A stretch of 64,000 nt of DNA from Skeletonema tropicum. Taxonomy: Eukaryota; Bacillariophyta; Thalassiosirophyceae; Thalassiosirales; Thalassiosiraceae. How positions within the stretch are numbered: the first letter of the stretch is position 1; every line of letters begins with the position of its first letter. The stretch is taken from the NCBI GenBank assembly GCA_037178625.1, contig CM074135.1, positions 994,001 through 1,058,000 on the forward strand. The letters are read 5' to 3'. Positions 54,389 to 64,000 of this stretch are shown one piece after another. The notes under the pieces are model-generated. The model made no database searches. It was given only the letters and a program-made list of their open reading frames with translations, and was not told where the DNA came from. Both the position numbers and the translations under genes were made by a program.

Positions 54389-56403
54389 ATGGGAATCAAC
54401 GGAATACTACAAAGAATACTTTCATCGGCAGGACGTGAAAATTACGATCTCCGTGCACTCCAAGACGGCATCATTACACTCACAGCCGCCTCCTCATCAG
54501 AAAAAATGAGCAAAATTCACAACCCCCGTCGAAACGCCGTCGACGAACAAATGATAATGATACCACCACTACCCGAAGCAGAAGCAGTGGTGGTGGAGAA
54601 AGCTGGACACGACGAAAAGTTCGCATAGCTGTAGATGTCAATGGGTGGATTTCACGTGCAGCTCATGGATATGGAGGGACATTGATGGATGAACGACATT
54701 TGTCGTATCAGGGTCGTGCGGAGTTACGGAATCAACAGCAGCAGCAGCAGCAACAACAACAACAGCAAGTGGAAGGAAGTGGGGAGGAAGAAAAGGAGGA
54801 GGAGGATGGTGAAACCAATAATAGTGATGCTGTTGCTAATAACAACAACAACATAAATCAGCAGCAGCAGCAGCAGCAAGAACAACAGCAACGATTGGAA
54901 TACATTCAAAAAATTGTCTCATTTACACTCAAACGAATTGAATCCATGAGGGAGGCATGTTCGGCACTTGTCCTACCCGTTCTGGATGGGAATACTCCAC
55001 CTTGTAAATTGGAGCTGGTACGAAAACGATCGGCGAGGCGGAAACGTGCGGCTGAGGAGAGAGATGAATTGTTGGTGACAAATAATGAAGGAAATGATGA
55101 TGATGATGAACAGCAGCAACAACAACAACAGGATGAAGAGGATGTCGAGAATGAAGCAGCAAGAACCGAGGCAGAAGTTCTCAATAAAATATCCAAATCA
55201 AAACGTGGTGGCATGGGCAAAGATTATTCCATGCGACGTGACCTCCTCGCAGAATTACTCCATGAATTTCGAAAACGAAAATGGCCATTTTTGGTGGCCC
55301 CCTACGAAGCGGATGGGCAGCTTGCCTACCTTGCCAATACTGGTGCAGTGGATTTGGTCGTTACGGAAGATTCGGACTTGATTGGTCTTGGTGTTCCAAC
55401 GTTGGTTTATAAATTGGGTGGGTGGAATGGGAGTAGTACGGCGAATCGTGGAGGAGGAGGAAGTCGTCCTACTACGTTTGGTCCATCTGGAACATCCGCA
55501 TCCCTCGTCTCACCTTGGGACATTGCTTACATCGTCGTGATCTTGGATCGGCACATGATATCAATTTATTGGATTTTTCGGATGCCATGTTAGCGACAAT
55601 GTTTGTTGCTGCTGGGTGTGACTATTGTCCCAATTTGAAGGGGATAGGTATAGTGACGGCAAGGAATATTGTCAAGAGGGCGTTTCATGGTGTTGAGGCT
55701 GATGGTGAATATCATAGAAACGAGCCAGTCTTGAAGCTGGTTCTTCACGCCTTATTCGGTCAATGTAATAAGGAAGCTCGTGTAGAATTGTTCCCACTGA
55801 CTGACCCTGATAAGGCAGCAGCACGCCTTACATACGAACGAAAGTTCCTCGCTGGACTGGCGATGTATAGGCACCCACTGGTGTATGATCCCATCCAGGG
55901 TGTGCATGTGATTGCAAATGATGTCTCAAATGGCACTGACAGTCAAAGTGCGAATGCGGGCCGTCCAACCTTTGCAATGGATGAAAAGATTTTGATGGAA
56001 TACGAACCATATAGAAAGTTGGTGACGGATAGGGAGTTGTTGTATGAGGTCATAGGTAAACCATCTTCGCCTGAGATAGCCAAGAGTATTGCACAAAGGT
56101 GTTATCGACCCACGACGAATCCCGAATGAAAATGATGACACTGTCATGCAGAATTATGCGCCGCAAGATGGGGAGGAGGAGGAGGGTGAATCATCTACTC
56201 AGCCGAGCAGTGAATTGCTGTCAAGTCAAGACTTCAGTGGTGCTGGTACTCAGCCGAGCAGTGAATTACTGTCAAGCCAAGACTTTAGTGGTGCTGGTAC
56301 TCAGCAATCCAAATTTAGCCAGTCCTCTACGAGTGAAGGATTGTCCAGCCCAGACTTGCTCACTACTTCGCCTTCGTCGGCCGTGAGGGGTGCATTAGTG
56401 TAA
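54389..56403 (+). CDS. EXO1/XPG-family 5' nuclease with Gln-rich inserts and frame breaks
   Basis: The ATG at 54389 begins [16 protein letters not shown], the family's N-terminus that threads into the active site. XPG-N continues as [23 protein letters not shown] reads [15 protein letters not shown] with [10 protein letters not shown]; the helix-hairpin region is [19 protein letters not shown]. Acidic metal ligands (VDVNG, EADGQ, TEDSD, GCDY) are present. Two long Gln/Asn/acidic inserts come from CAG/CAA tracts (about 54735-54895 and 55110-55130). The frame changes three times: within 54500-54628 and near 55510-55545 (each -1 or +2), and near 56090 (+1, SIAQ to GVIDPRR). The C-terminus has a repeated [17 protein letters not shown] unit. 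EXO1 resects DNA ends in mismatch repair and recombination. An LTR element now sits ~120 bp upstream. Confidence 0.8.
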
Positions 56404-56773
56404 GCGAACTCGACATAAATTCGTAAGTAAATCATGTACTTTCATAAAATCAAAGACATTCTTACAAAAAGTTTCAATAATTACTTATGATTCGGGTCGA
56501 TTGTGTGGTTTATTGTCAAGTCAGTGAAGGATAAAAATTGATCGTGGATTCAAATATGAAGTGAACAATGATATTAGAAAGGCCGAAATCAATTGAGCCC
56601 ACAGAAAGGACGAATCCAAATTTGCCTGCAATAAGGAATAATAAAGAGCCATAAGGCTGGTTTCCACAACAGAGATCCATAGGATCAATCTGTGCTTTTT
56701 CTCACTCCATAATTCATTTTGGGACTATGTATTATAAAGCTACACTATTAATATTTGCCCTTGGATATCCAAT
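56404..56773. other. Convergent 3' intergenic region
   Basis: 370 bp between two convergent gene ends (EXO1-like and uL15), presumably both 3' UTRs. It is AT-rich and nothing specific was recognised. Confidence 0.5.
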
Positions 56774-57036
56774 TTAGGCAGTAAGAAGACAGGCACCTCC
56801 GGCAGCGGTAATCTTCTTTTCCGCAAGCTTTGAGAAGTACTTGGCCTTAACAATAACGGGAACAGAGATCTGTCCGTTTCCGAGAAGCTTGAAATATCCC
56901 TTGGAGACAAGGTCAATAACAGGAGCCTTTCCATCAGCAGCACCCTTGGCAGCCTCATAGACACCCTCTCCAGCAACACTGAAGAGCTTGTCAAGGTTGA
57001 GAGTAGGGGTGAATGTGCGGTTCTTCAACACATGGA

Positions 57037-57067
<31 letters not shown>

Positions 57068-57217
57068 CGGGTGATATTTATCCATGAGGATACGGTGGTG
57101 GTGCTGTCCTCCGGCGTTACCACGACCACCAGGATGCTTACGGTGCTTTCCGATACGACCGTGTCCCATCTGGACGTGGCCGCGCTTCTTGCGTGATTTC
57201 TTAAGACGGGTAGGCAT
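56774..57217 (-). CDS. RPL27A: 60S ribosomal protein uL15 (L27a)
   Basis: 147 aa, intronless. The start [20 protein letters not shown], the Gly/His-rich [20 protein letters not shown], the central [15 protein letters not shown] and the end [14 protein letters not shown] are the standard eukaryotic uL15 pattern, at full length. It belongs to the large ribosomal subunit in the cytosol and lines the region near the peptidyl-transferase centre. Codon use is biased to C/G-ending codons (for example AAG for Lys), more than in its neighbours, as expected for a highly expressed gene. Confidence 0.96.
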
Positions 57218-57765
57218 GTTGGAAGAGTTTAGGAGACTGAATGATGTAGAGATAGAGAAAAATGATGTGAGTTACAAGTTCCATGAGAGCATTACTTCAC
57301 GCCGCAGATGCATTGAAAAATCGCAGCCGTGACCGCAGCCGCCAATAAAAGCTGCCAGTAAAGCATTATACCGATAGCGGTACAGGGCGGCAGGGGCAAG
57401 ACATCGTCATGGTTGACTTACACTTTGACTGTAAAAGTGAGGAGATGGGAAAGCTTGGTGGCGGCACGTGATACTAAATTGGCATACTGAATACTATTTC
57501 CTACGTACTTCTACGGATCATTTTAAGAATTAGACTTCAGTAAGGGGGTAAGCCAGAAGATGGGCCTCATGTTCACGTACGTGGGCTAGGAAGATGAAAA
57601 AGTAGCCTCTCTCCAAGCCAAAGCCAAGCCAGTGAAGAAAGACTGTACTAATAGTACTTGCTGCATAGGATGCAATGCAATGCCTAACAAAGTGGGTTTA
57701 ATATTAGACGCCAAGCTTAAGTATTCCCCTCTTTCCGAGGCGGACAGTTGCGAGCTGTGTGTCCT
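57218..57765. other. uL15 promoter and intergenic region
   Basis: 548 bp upstream of uL15 and downstream of the RING-CH gene. It contains an imperfect CCGATAGCGGTACAGGGCGG stretch at 57370-57389. No tRNA, repeat or defined promoter element was recognised. Confidence 0.4.
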
Positions 57766-60118
57766 CTACCATGGACCGTGGTATAAAGGATGACTTGCAG
57801 CATTAATGTCACCCGGGCCTACCCCGTCCATTCTTTGCATTTGAGGCAAAGCGTGATTGCGAACAGCCACCCCTGCTCTATTCACGTCCAATCCCTCATT
57901 ACCGTGTTGTAAATGTCTTGCTGATTCTTGTCTGCGACGCAAGTTGGCTGCAGCTTCTTTACCGTTTGCAACTGTGAAGATTCGATAATTCGTTCTCCAG
58001 AAAATACATATGACACTCGTACTACTGATCGCATATTGAAACAAGTTGATAAGTGCGATAGCATCTCCGATTGGTTGAAGTAGTGCCAGTAGCTGTGGTC
58101 CCATCAAAGGCTCGAGAATAAAGAATCGAATATTTCGAGACACCACAGGAATAAAACTCACGGCCAAGATTGCTGACGTGACAACGAAGTAGAAATACAA
58201 TCGACAGTAGAATAGAAAGATTGGTCCCATCCAAAGTCTGTCAATTATTGCTGCGAATCTTCTGCTGAACAAAATGTGGAGCATACAGCACCTATGAATG
58301 CAATTGGTTCAAAAGTTTCAGCTAATACATAAACGAAAGTGCAAGAAAAGGAGGTCGTGTTCTAAAGACTCACTGTTGTAATTGCCACAATACCAATGCA
58401 ACTCCGTTTAGTCCTGTTGTTGGCCACTTCAAGGATCCCCATGATGTAGTGAGCAATGTCCGGTGCGACTCGCAGCGTTCATCTGAGCAAACACCCTCTA
58501 TTGCAGCGAAAATGAAACATTTCAATATGAAATGAATGAATGTTGATAATGCTCGCACGAGAGAGAGTGGGTCCGCCAACGACGCTGTCACTACTTCAGC
58601 TTTTGATCGTGGTAGGCGGACTGTGCGCAGATATCGGCAACCACACCTTTCACATGACGCATGTGGAGATGTAAATTGCCCGAGCTCATCTACAGCGATT
58701 GTGGCATTCTCACGCACAAGTTCATTGTCTTCTGGGCGACGGCGCTGTGGTATTGTGCTGTCGTAAGAAATCCATACCCTTGGCGCTAAATCCGAAGGAT
58801 TTGTTGCTGAGGGTGGAGCAAGACTGTTAGATAGTGGCTCGTAAACACGATTGTCTTGAGCTGATTGTGTGGAATGACAACCCTTCGAAAATGCATGGTA
58901 TAACGCGTCGTGCATTCTCGAGCCCATCTGCCAATATCCAGCACCGATTACCTTTAATCTCTCCCATAGCTCGTATTTAGGAACAAGTCCTAGCTTCTTT
59001 TCTATACAATGCCGGTGCACGAGCTCAGGGCACCTACAGGGTGTAATCCAAGCTTGACTCCCGCCGACCCTATTCTGGAACTCCCTCAAGAAAGGGGTTC
59101 GTCTACCGCGACCATGAGATCCTCTCTCGCCATTGTTTCTTTCTTCGCTAACATTCTCTACGAAATCATCCTCGATTTCATCCCCGACCAAATCAATGCA
59201 ATCACAGATTGAGCAGCGTAAGCATCCTACGCCTCTTTCTCGGAGTATGCTAGCTAGTTTCCAAGCAGACATAGTAGTTGCAGTGTTGCGTAGACTATCT
59301 ATGTCTTCACTCCTAGTAGCAGTACTTATTGTTGTTGATTTATTTCTCGACATCATTGGGCCCATCACACCTAAATCCCTTCCCCTCCTCCTCGAGATGA
59401 GTCCTCCTCGAACCAAAGGCTTCAAACCAATCACAAAGTACAAATATTCTGCCAATTCGGGTAACACTGATGCACGAACAGTGCTAATGATGGATGGCAC
59501 GGGATGAAGATTTCGAGTTCTTGTCTCCCTTTCTGCATCATAGTATCCCAAAAATGAAAGCTCAACTGTATCCCATAAATCAACGTATGCGCGTTGAATA
59601 GAAGGGACGAGAGCAGGGACATTGAATCTGGTTGTAAAAGCAGTCCCATCGTCAAGAGAATCATCGTGTATATTATCAGTGTGCAGATTGCATCCAGTCT
59701 TTGAGCATGTCATGGAACGTGAAGAAGTTGAATGCCTGCAGTCACAAGAAAAATTTATATCATGGCAACAACCAACGAAAGTCATCGTCCACCCATCCTT
59801 ATACAATTCACCATACTTGGCTAACCAGTGTTGAATTTCTGCATAGCGAACTCCGTTTGGCCCTTGGTCTTTCAGTAGACACTCCAAAATTTCTCTGCAT
59901 TTCCTTAGCTTTGTCAGTCTTTCTTTTTTTGTGATCTGGCTTTCCCTTCCGTAATGTAGTTGAAAAGTTCGATGCCATCGACGTGCCGTCCATCGTTGAT
60001 GGAGGAAAGTTGATGTTGCTGATAGTTGAGCACAGTCTGATGGTGGAAGATATGATTCCGTCAGGCTCATGAGCTCTTCTGGCATACTCAGATAACATTG
60101 GTTTGGTGTAGACATCAT
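57766..60118 (-). CDS. F-box-like plus RING-CH (MARCH-type) membrane E3 ligase candidate, two exons
   Basis: Exon 1 (60118-58374) and exon 2 (58291-57766) flank an 82-bp GT-AG intron (donor GTGAGT, acceptor TTCATAG, phase 2); 756 aa. The N-terminus (MPEELMSLTESYLPPSDCAQ followed by LSATSTFLHQRW) looks like an F-box. The middle holds a RING-CH-like set of ligands spread over a long insert: CLRCSIC, then TPCRCPELVHRHCIEKKL, then CERCGCRY. The C-terminus has hydrophobic segments (IHFILKCFIFAAI in exon 1; FYCRLYFYFVVTSAILAVSF and QYAISSTSVICIFW in exon 2). RING-CH proteins ubiquitinate membrane proteins. The >100-residue spacing between the first and second Cys pairs is far longer than usual, so metal binding should be treated as predicted. 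Confidence 0.72.
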
Positions 60119-60714
60119 GCTGGGCTGGTTTGGTCGTAAAATACCGCAAAATAACAGTCAGTTATCGCTTTGATTAGGATCGATATGTTGTGCTACGTAA
60201 AACGGAGCTCGCTTTTCTAGCGGACTAATCTGAAGATGACGGCTTTCAAATGCACTCTTCTTATATGCTGCGCTACCTCGTTGTCGATCATTATTTTATG
60301 GCGATTGCACAAAAGACGACATCACTCTCTTCTGTGATGGCTGGCTGTGATACTCTGTGATAGACCTACTTAATACTCTGTATCTACTTATATATTATGT
60401 GCGTGATTGCTTTTGAAGTGAGAATCTGTGTGAGAAGCGGCGATGATGCTGTTGCGCGTTGCGGAACTTTCTTTGCTTTCTTCTTTGATCCACATGAGAG
60501 TATTCTCCTAAATAAGAAAGAGATGAGGAAATACTAAAACAACTTTTTACTTTTTGCTTTTGCTGGAACCTTGTGCTGCTACAATCCATCCTGCTCCATC
60601 GTAATATTACCTATTTGAATAATTACTTATCAATCTTCATCTATTGAGTTGTTATCAATGAAAATGTAACAAAATCGGAATCATCATACTTTTAAATAAG
60701 CTTCAGAACTATGT
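60119..60714. other. Intergenic, nothing recognised
   Basis: 596 bp between the RING-CH gene start and the 3' end of the phosphatase gene, both on the minus strand. It is AT-rich with short TACTTATATA-type stretches. No RNA gene or repeat is supportable. Confidence 0.45.
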
Positions 60715-63277
60715 TCAAATGGAATTCGTCTCCAAAAAGTGTAGCATGATTTGTTGCATGTTGCCTCTTCGCTTAGGTAATGATTCAGCCCCTTCTTCTC
60801 CATTCCCCTGCGCAGACGAAACAAGACAAGTGCAACATATTCTCGCAATTTTTGCAGGTGACAACCTATTCCCTTGTCTATGAAGAAGAACTTCACGGAA
60901 AAAGGAAATCGTGTAGATGAATACGTTGTATTGGATGGGTGGCATGTCTTCCAAAAACTTCCTCGCAAACGATTGAATATTTTGAGCATCAATATCCAAT
61001 GTTGGAAACAGTGATGATGGAACAACTGGTGAGCTGAGGTTGGACAAAAATGATTGCAGCGCTTCCGTCATGGAGTGCACGCTGAAACTTCCAAATGGTG
61101 CACCAGTATCCAAACACTCTCTGATTTGATACACTTCATCCGGATTCCCTGGCGTGGAGAACAAATCCCTTTCATCCAATCCTCTTTCGTAAATTGCATC
61201 AATGATTCTCCACAACTCCTTGGGAACGCACATCGCAGCCTTGGTATTGAGGTCGTACTTCTCAGCTCGGAGTATAGGATCCAGGGGCACAACACGGATC
61301 GGGTCAGTGTAAAGAACGAGGTCGTCAACGGACATTCCGAAGCACGATCGGGCATATTTTCCACTAACTGATATGTAGTAGTCTCGGCCATTCTCCAGGC
61401 GAAGGATGAGAGAGTCTTCGAGCACTTCTCGGCACGTATTCAATGCATTTGCCGTTGCGTTATTGATGGTGATGGTAACTTCAATCTCAGTTTGTTCGCC
61501 AGGTATCAACATTCCATACGCAGGAGACACTGTTACCCACGGTTTGCACAAAGCCTCCTCTTCCAGTTTCGGTACAAGCCGAAATGGTGCTACGACTTTA
61601 CCTGTGTTTGTAATGATGATAGGTAGAGTGACTCTCTGGTCATATCTAACCTCACCAAAGTCAAGTTTGATCCTATCCAAGCTAACCATGGGCAGAGAGT
61701 TGTTCTCAAATGTATCAAGTAATCTAATGACCTCCTTATGCACTTGCATTCTCCGACTCAATACCACATCTTTGATCGTTACCAAAAACGTTGACATCAC
61801 AGGCTTGTGGTCTGAAATATTGATCTCACTTCTCACGTAGTTAAGTTGTGAAACATGCCCAGGTTCCTGTGCCAACCATAAGACTCGGTCACACCAAGCT
61901 GGAGCACGCAACTTTTTGTCGGGGCGTTCCTCGTATAGATCTGTGCCAGGTTGGTACTTATAAGTCGGCTTGAAGGTCAACTGGCCTTCCTCCCAATCTT
62001 GAAATACCCTCCCCTGGGCTCTCTCAACGTTCAGCTGGTCATGTTCAACCAGCTCAGAGAGCTGATTCATTTTACTCAGTTCCAAGACGCGTTCGGTTGG
62101 TATTGATTCGTCTACACGATAATTTAAATCTCCAAACCAAAATGAAATATCATGCTCCGAGATTCCGACCGAACTTGTCCCCGCTGACAATTTATTCAAA
62201 CTCCCCGATCGGATCACTTCACTGACTGCCTCTTCACCAATTTCGAAAGATGTCTTACTAAAGACATTGGCAAAGTCAGCATTACGCCCAGCAACATTTT
62301 CACGATGTGCGGCAAGATGAGTACAAACGAAGCAGAGAGTCGTATCATAGAATTGTAGACGGATCGAAACTCCTCCCTTGTTCCCCATAACGCCCATGAC
62401 ACCCACACCAACTGAATCAGTTCCAACATACTTCAAACGGGGTTTGTGGGGAGCTTTCACAAAGACGCACACAAGCAACCCAACAAGATATTTGACAGCA
62501 ATCTGAGTGTATGCACGCATGGGATCACCCATAGTATTCTCCCTCGAATTCAAAGTGCTGCGAATCCTATCCACCCAGAATTGACTGCGCTGCTGACTTT
62601 TGTTCTCCACTGCAACATTCACTGCATTCAAATCCACCATTTCTTGGAAACCCACAACCACAATGTCGGGAGGTCCGTACTGATGCCAATCCGCACATAG
62701 CCACGAGGAAAGATTTTCGTCTTTCCCCTTGGCATTGACATTCCATGTGCCAACAAAAATGCGCCCCTGTTGATACTTGGTAAATTCATCTTGACGTGCA
62801 CGAATCTGCTTGTAGATCCACGCATCACGAATTTTGGATGCTGCCTCTTTGTTGCGGATGCGACCATCCTCGGTCTCTTCGTCGCCTGCGCGGTCGGCGA
62901 TGATGGGGTCTGTTGGAGCTTTTTGGCTGGTGGTTGGTGTTGTTGGCGGGGCGGCTGCTGTGCTGAGCGATGTGCTGCTCGTGTAGGTGCTGCTCATGTT
63001 CGAGACGGTTCGAGGTGGTACCTGCTGCCGTTGAGGAGGAGGGTTGCTGCTGCTGCTGCTGCTGCTGTTGTTGTTGTTGTTGTTGCTGCTGCTGTGGAGG
63101 AGGAGCACCGTAGTTCTGATTCAACATATGAGGAGGGTGGCCAAAGTTATTTGGCACATAATTATTATTTGTAGGCGCCTGGTCATTGCCATTGCCAGGA
63201 GGTGCAGCCCATCTGTTATTGTTGGCCGCGTTGTTACTGCCACCGGGCGGGTTCATCCAATTATTATTATTGTCCAT
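60715..63277 (-). CDS. OCRL/INPP5B-type inositol polyphosphate 5-phosphatase
   Basis: The N-terminus from 63277 (MDNNNNWMNPPGG) is Asn/Gln/Pro-rich and runs into a CAG/CAA tract; the catalytic part is in the next (+1) frame, so one base must be skipped near 63030-63075, giving ~853 aa. Alternatively, translation starts at an ATG after the tract (MSSTYTSSTS). Catalytic motifs: FVGTWNVNAKGK, VGFQEMVDLNA, GNKGGVSIRL, CTHLAAHREN, WFGDLNYRVD, PAWCDRVLW and SDHKPV. Then an ASH-type beta domain (LPIIITNTGKVVAPFRLV) and a helical RhoGAP-like C-terminus follow. That domain order is the OCRL/INPP5B family, which removes the 5-phosphate of PI(4,5)P2 in endosomal and Golgi traffic. The arginine finger of active RhoGAPs is not evident. 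Confidence 0.87.
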
Positions 63278-63755
63278 CTCTAGGACTACTTAATGAGATA
63301 TATTGATGATAACGAGGGATTATTAGTGTATTGCAGCTGGAGTATCTCTTCCTCGGCTCGGTCGGTCATAGTTATCAATATTGTGATAGAGGATTGTGTG
63401 ATCCGTGTGACGAGTAACGTGTAACAAAAAAATGGATCTGTTTCCGTTCGCAAACAAGGCAGGATCTAATGCCGTACCTGCGTGAATGTGCAACTCAATA
63501 CAAAGCCACACACACAAAGAAAACATCCTCCCCTCTTGCTCCTGCCTACTTACTAACTAAATAAGTATGTCCTTACTATAAACAATCAGTCTGAGATTGC
63601 CATTGCAATAAACATCTTTACTACGTCACCAATTACTGGGCCACCAGAGAAATAGCCCGTGTACATATTAAGGACGACAGCAGTAGATACCTAATTTTGT
63701 AATGCTGCAGCCCACATACATACGATCACACATATCAGCTGAAGACAGAAACAGA
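63278..63755. promoter_or_regulatory. Upstream region of the phosphatase gene
   Basis: About 480 bp upstream of the minus-strand start at 63277. No gene, repeat or recognisable promoter element was found. Confidence 0.35.
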
Positions 63756-64000
63756 AAGATATCCGTCTGCGCACGCAGTGCTGATGTGCTTCTATACTAT
63801 CATCACAAAGTATAATGAGCCAATAGAAGCTGCGCTCATGCGCATACCGTCGACGATATATACGATGTGGTGGAATGTCGTGCTGCGGGCCAGCCCCAAT
63901 TGGACCGCTCAGATCAGCTACGAGGCTGTAGCATCGCTTCTGAGCACGCAATCCGTCTGCGCAGTGCTAATGTGCTTCTATACTATCATCACTAAGTATA
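63752..64000. repeat. Direct repeat pair at the window edge
   Basis: ATCCGTCTGCGCA, then GTGCTGATGTGCTTCTATAC and TATCATCACAAAGTATA at about 63759-63812 recur at about 63950-64000 with small differences (GTGCTAATG, TCACTAAGTATA), about 192 bp apart. The second copy runs off the window. The DNA between contains TACGATGTGGTGG and no open gene. Confidence 0.7.

Overview
The window is nuclear DNA of a diatom, probably a centric (Thalassiosirales-type) species; the group is my inference. The signs are a predicted plastid protein with a signal peptide followed by a diatom-style SAF motif, a DUF6824 protein, membrane proteins with PTxRPT linkers, CRY-DASH beside ALKBH8-type genes, sparse GT-AG introns of 82-93 bp, and tightly packed genes on both strands.

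Layout. 1-569: 3' end of an unknown gene. 716-2361: plastid-targeted DUF1995-like gene. 2370-5620: tandem duplication carrying two paralogous membrane-protein genes; the second copy's promoter is split by a poly(A) retroposon. 5760-7237: a small membrane protein and a secretory, acidic FUN14-like protein. 7348-13933: ALKBH8-like tRNA-modifying fusion, CRY-DASH and a CDK11-type kinase. 14168-15820: cytochrome P450. 15821-19680: gene-free, with foldback and MITE-like repeats. 19681-28065: DUF6824 protein, a PT-rich membrane protein, gamma-glutamyltransferase and a coiled-coil protein. 28211-28990: hAT-like MITE. 29270-40849: acidic membrane protein, HEAT/ARM protein, GT92-like glycosyltransferase, EEF1AKMT1-like methyltransferase and an IQ protein. 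40931-46294: myosin. 46546-54261: 7.7-kb LTR retrotransposon without recognisable pol genes, with two further elements nested in its 3' LTR. 54389-63277: EXO1-like nuclease, ribosomal protein uL15 (RPL27A), an F-box-like plus RING-CH membrane protein, and an OCRL/INPP5B-type phosphatase.

Most genes are unrelated housekeeping functions; there is no operon logic. Several pairs share head-to-head promoters (6099/6425, 12475/12788, 23581/23905, 35501/35831). The LTR element landed in what was a roughly 370-bp head-to-head promoter between myosin and the EXO1-like gene.

Two observations stand out. First, many otherwise well-conserved genes are broken by single-base frame changes that are nearly all in the same direction (+1, one extra base): about 18 cases against three that need -1 or +2. 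Second, the LTR element carries a 60-bp tandem array whose two half-units form hairpins with compensatory base changes and the same AGGAG loop.
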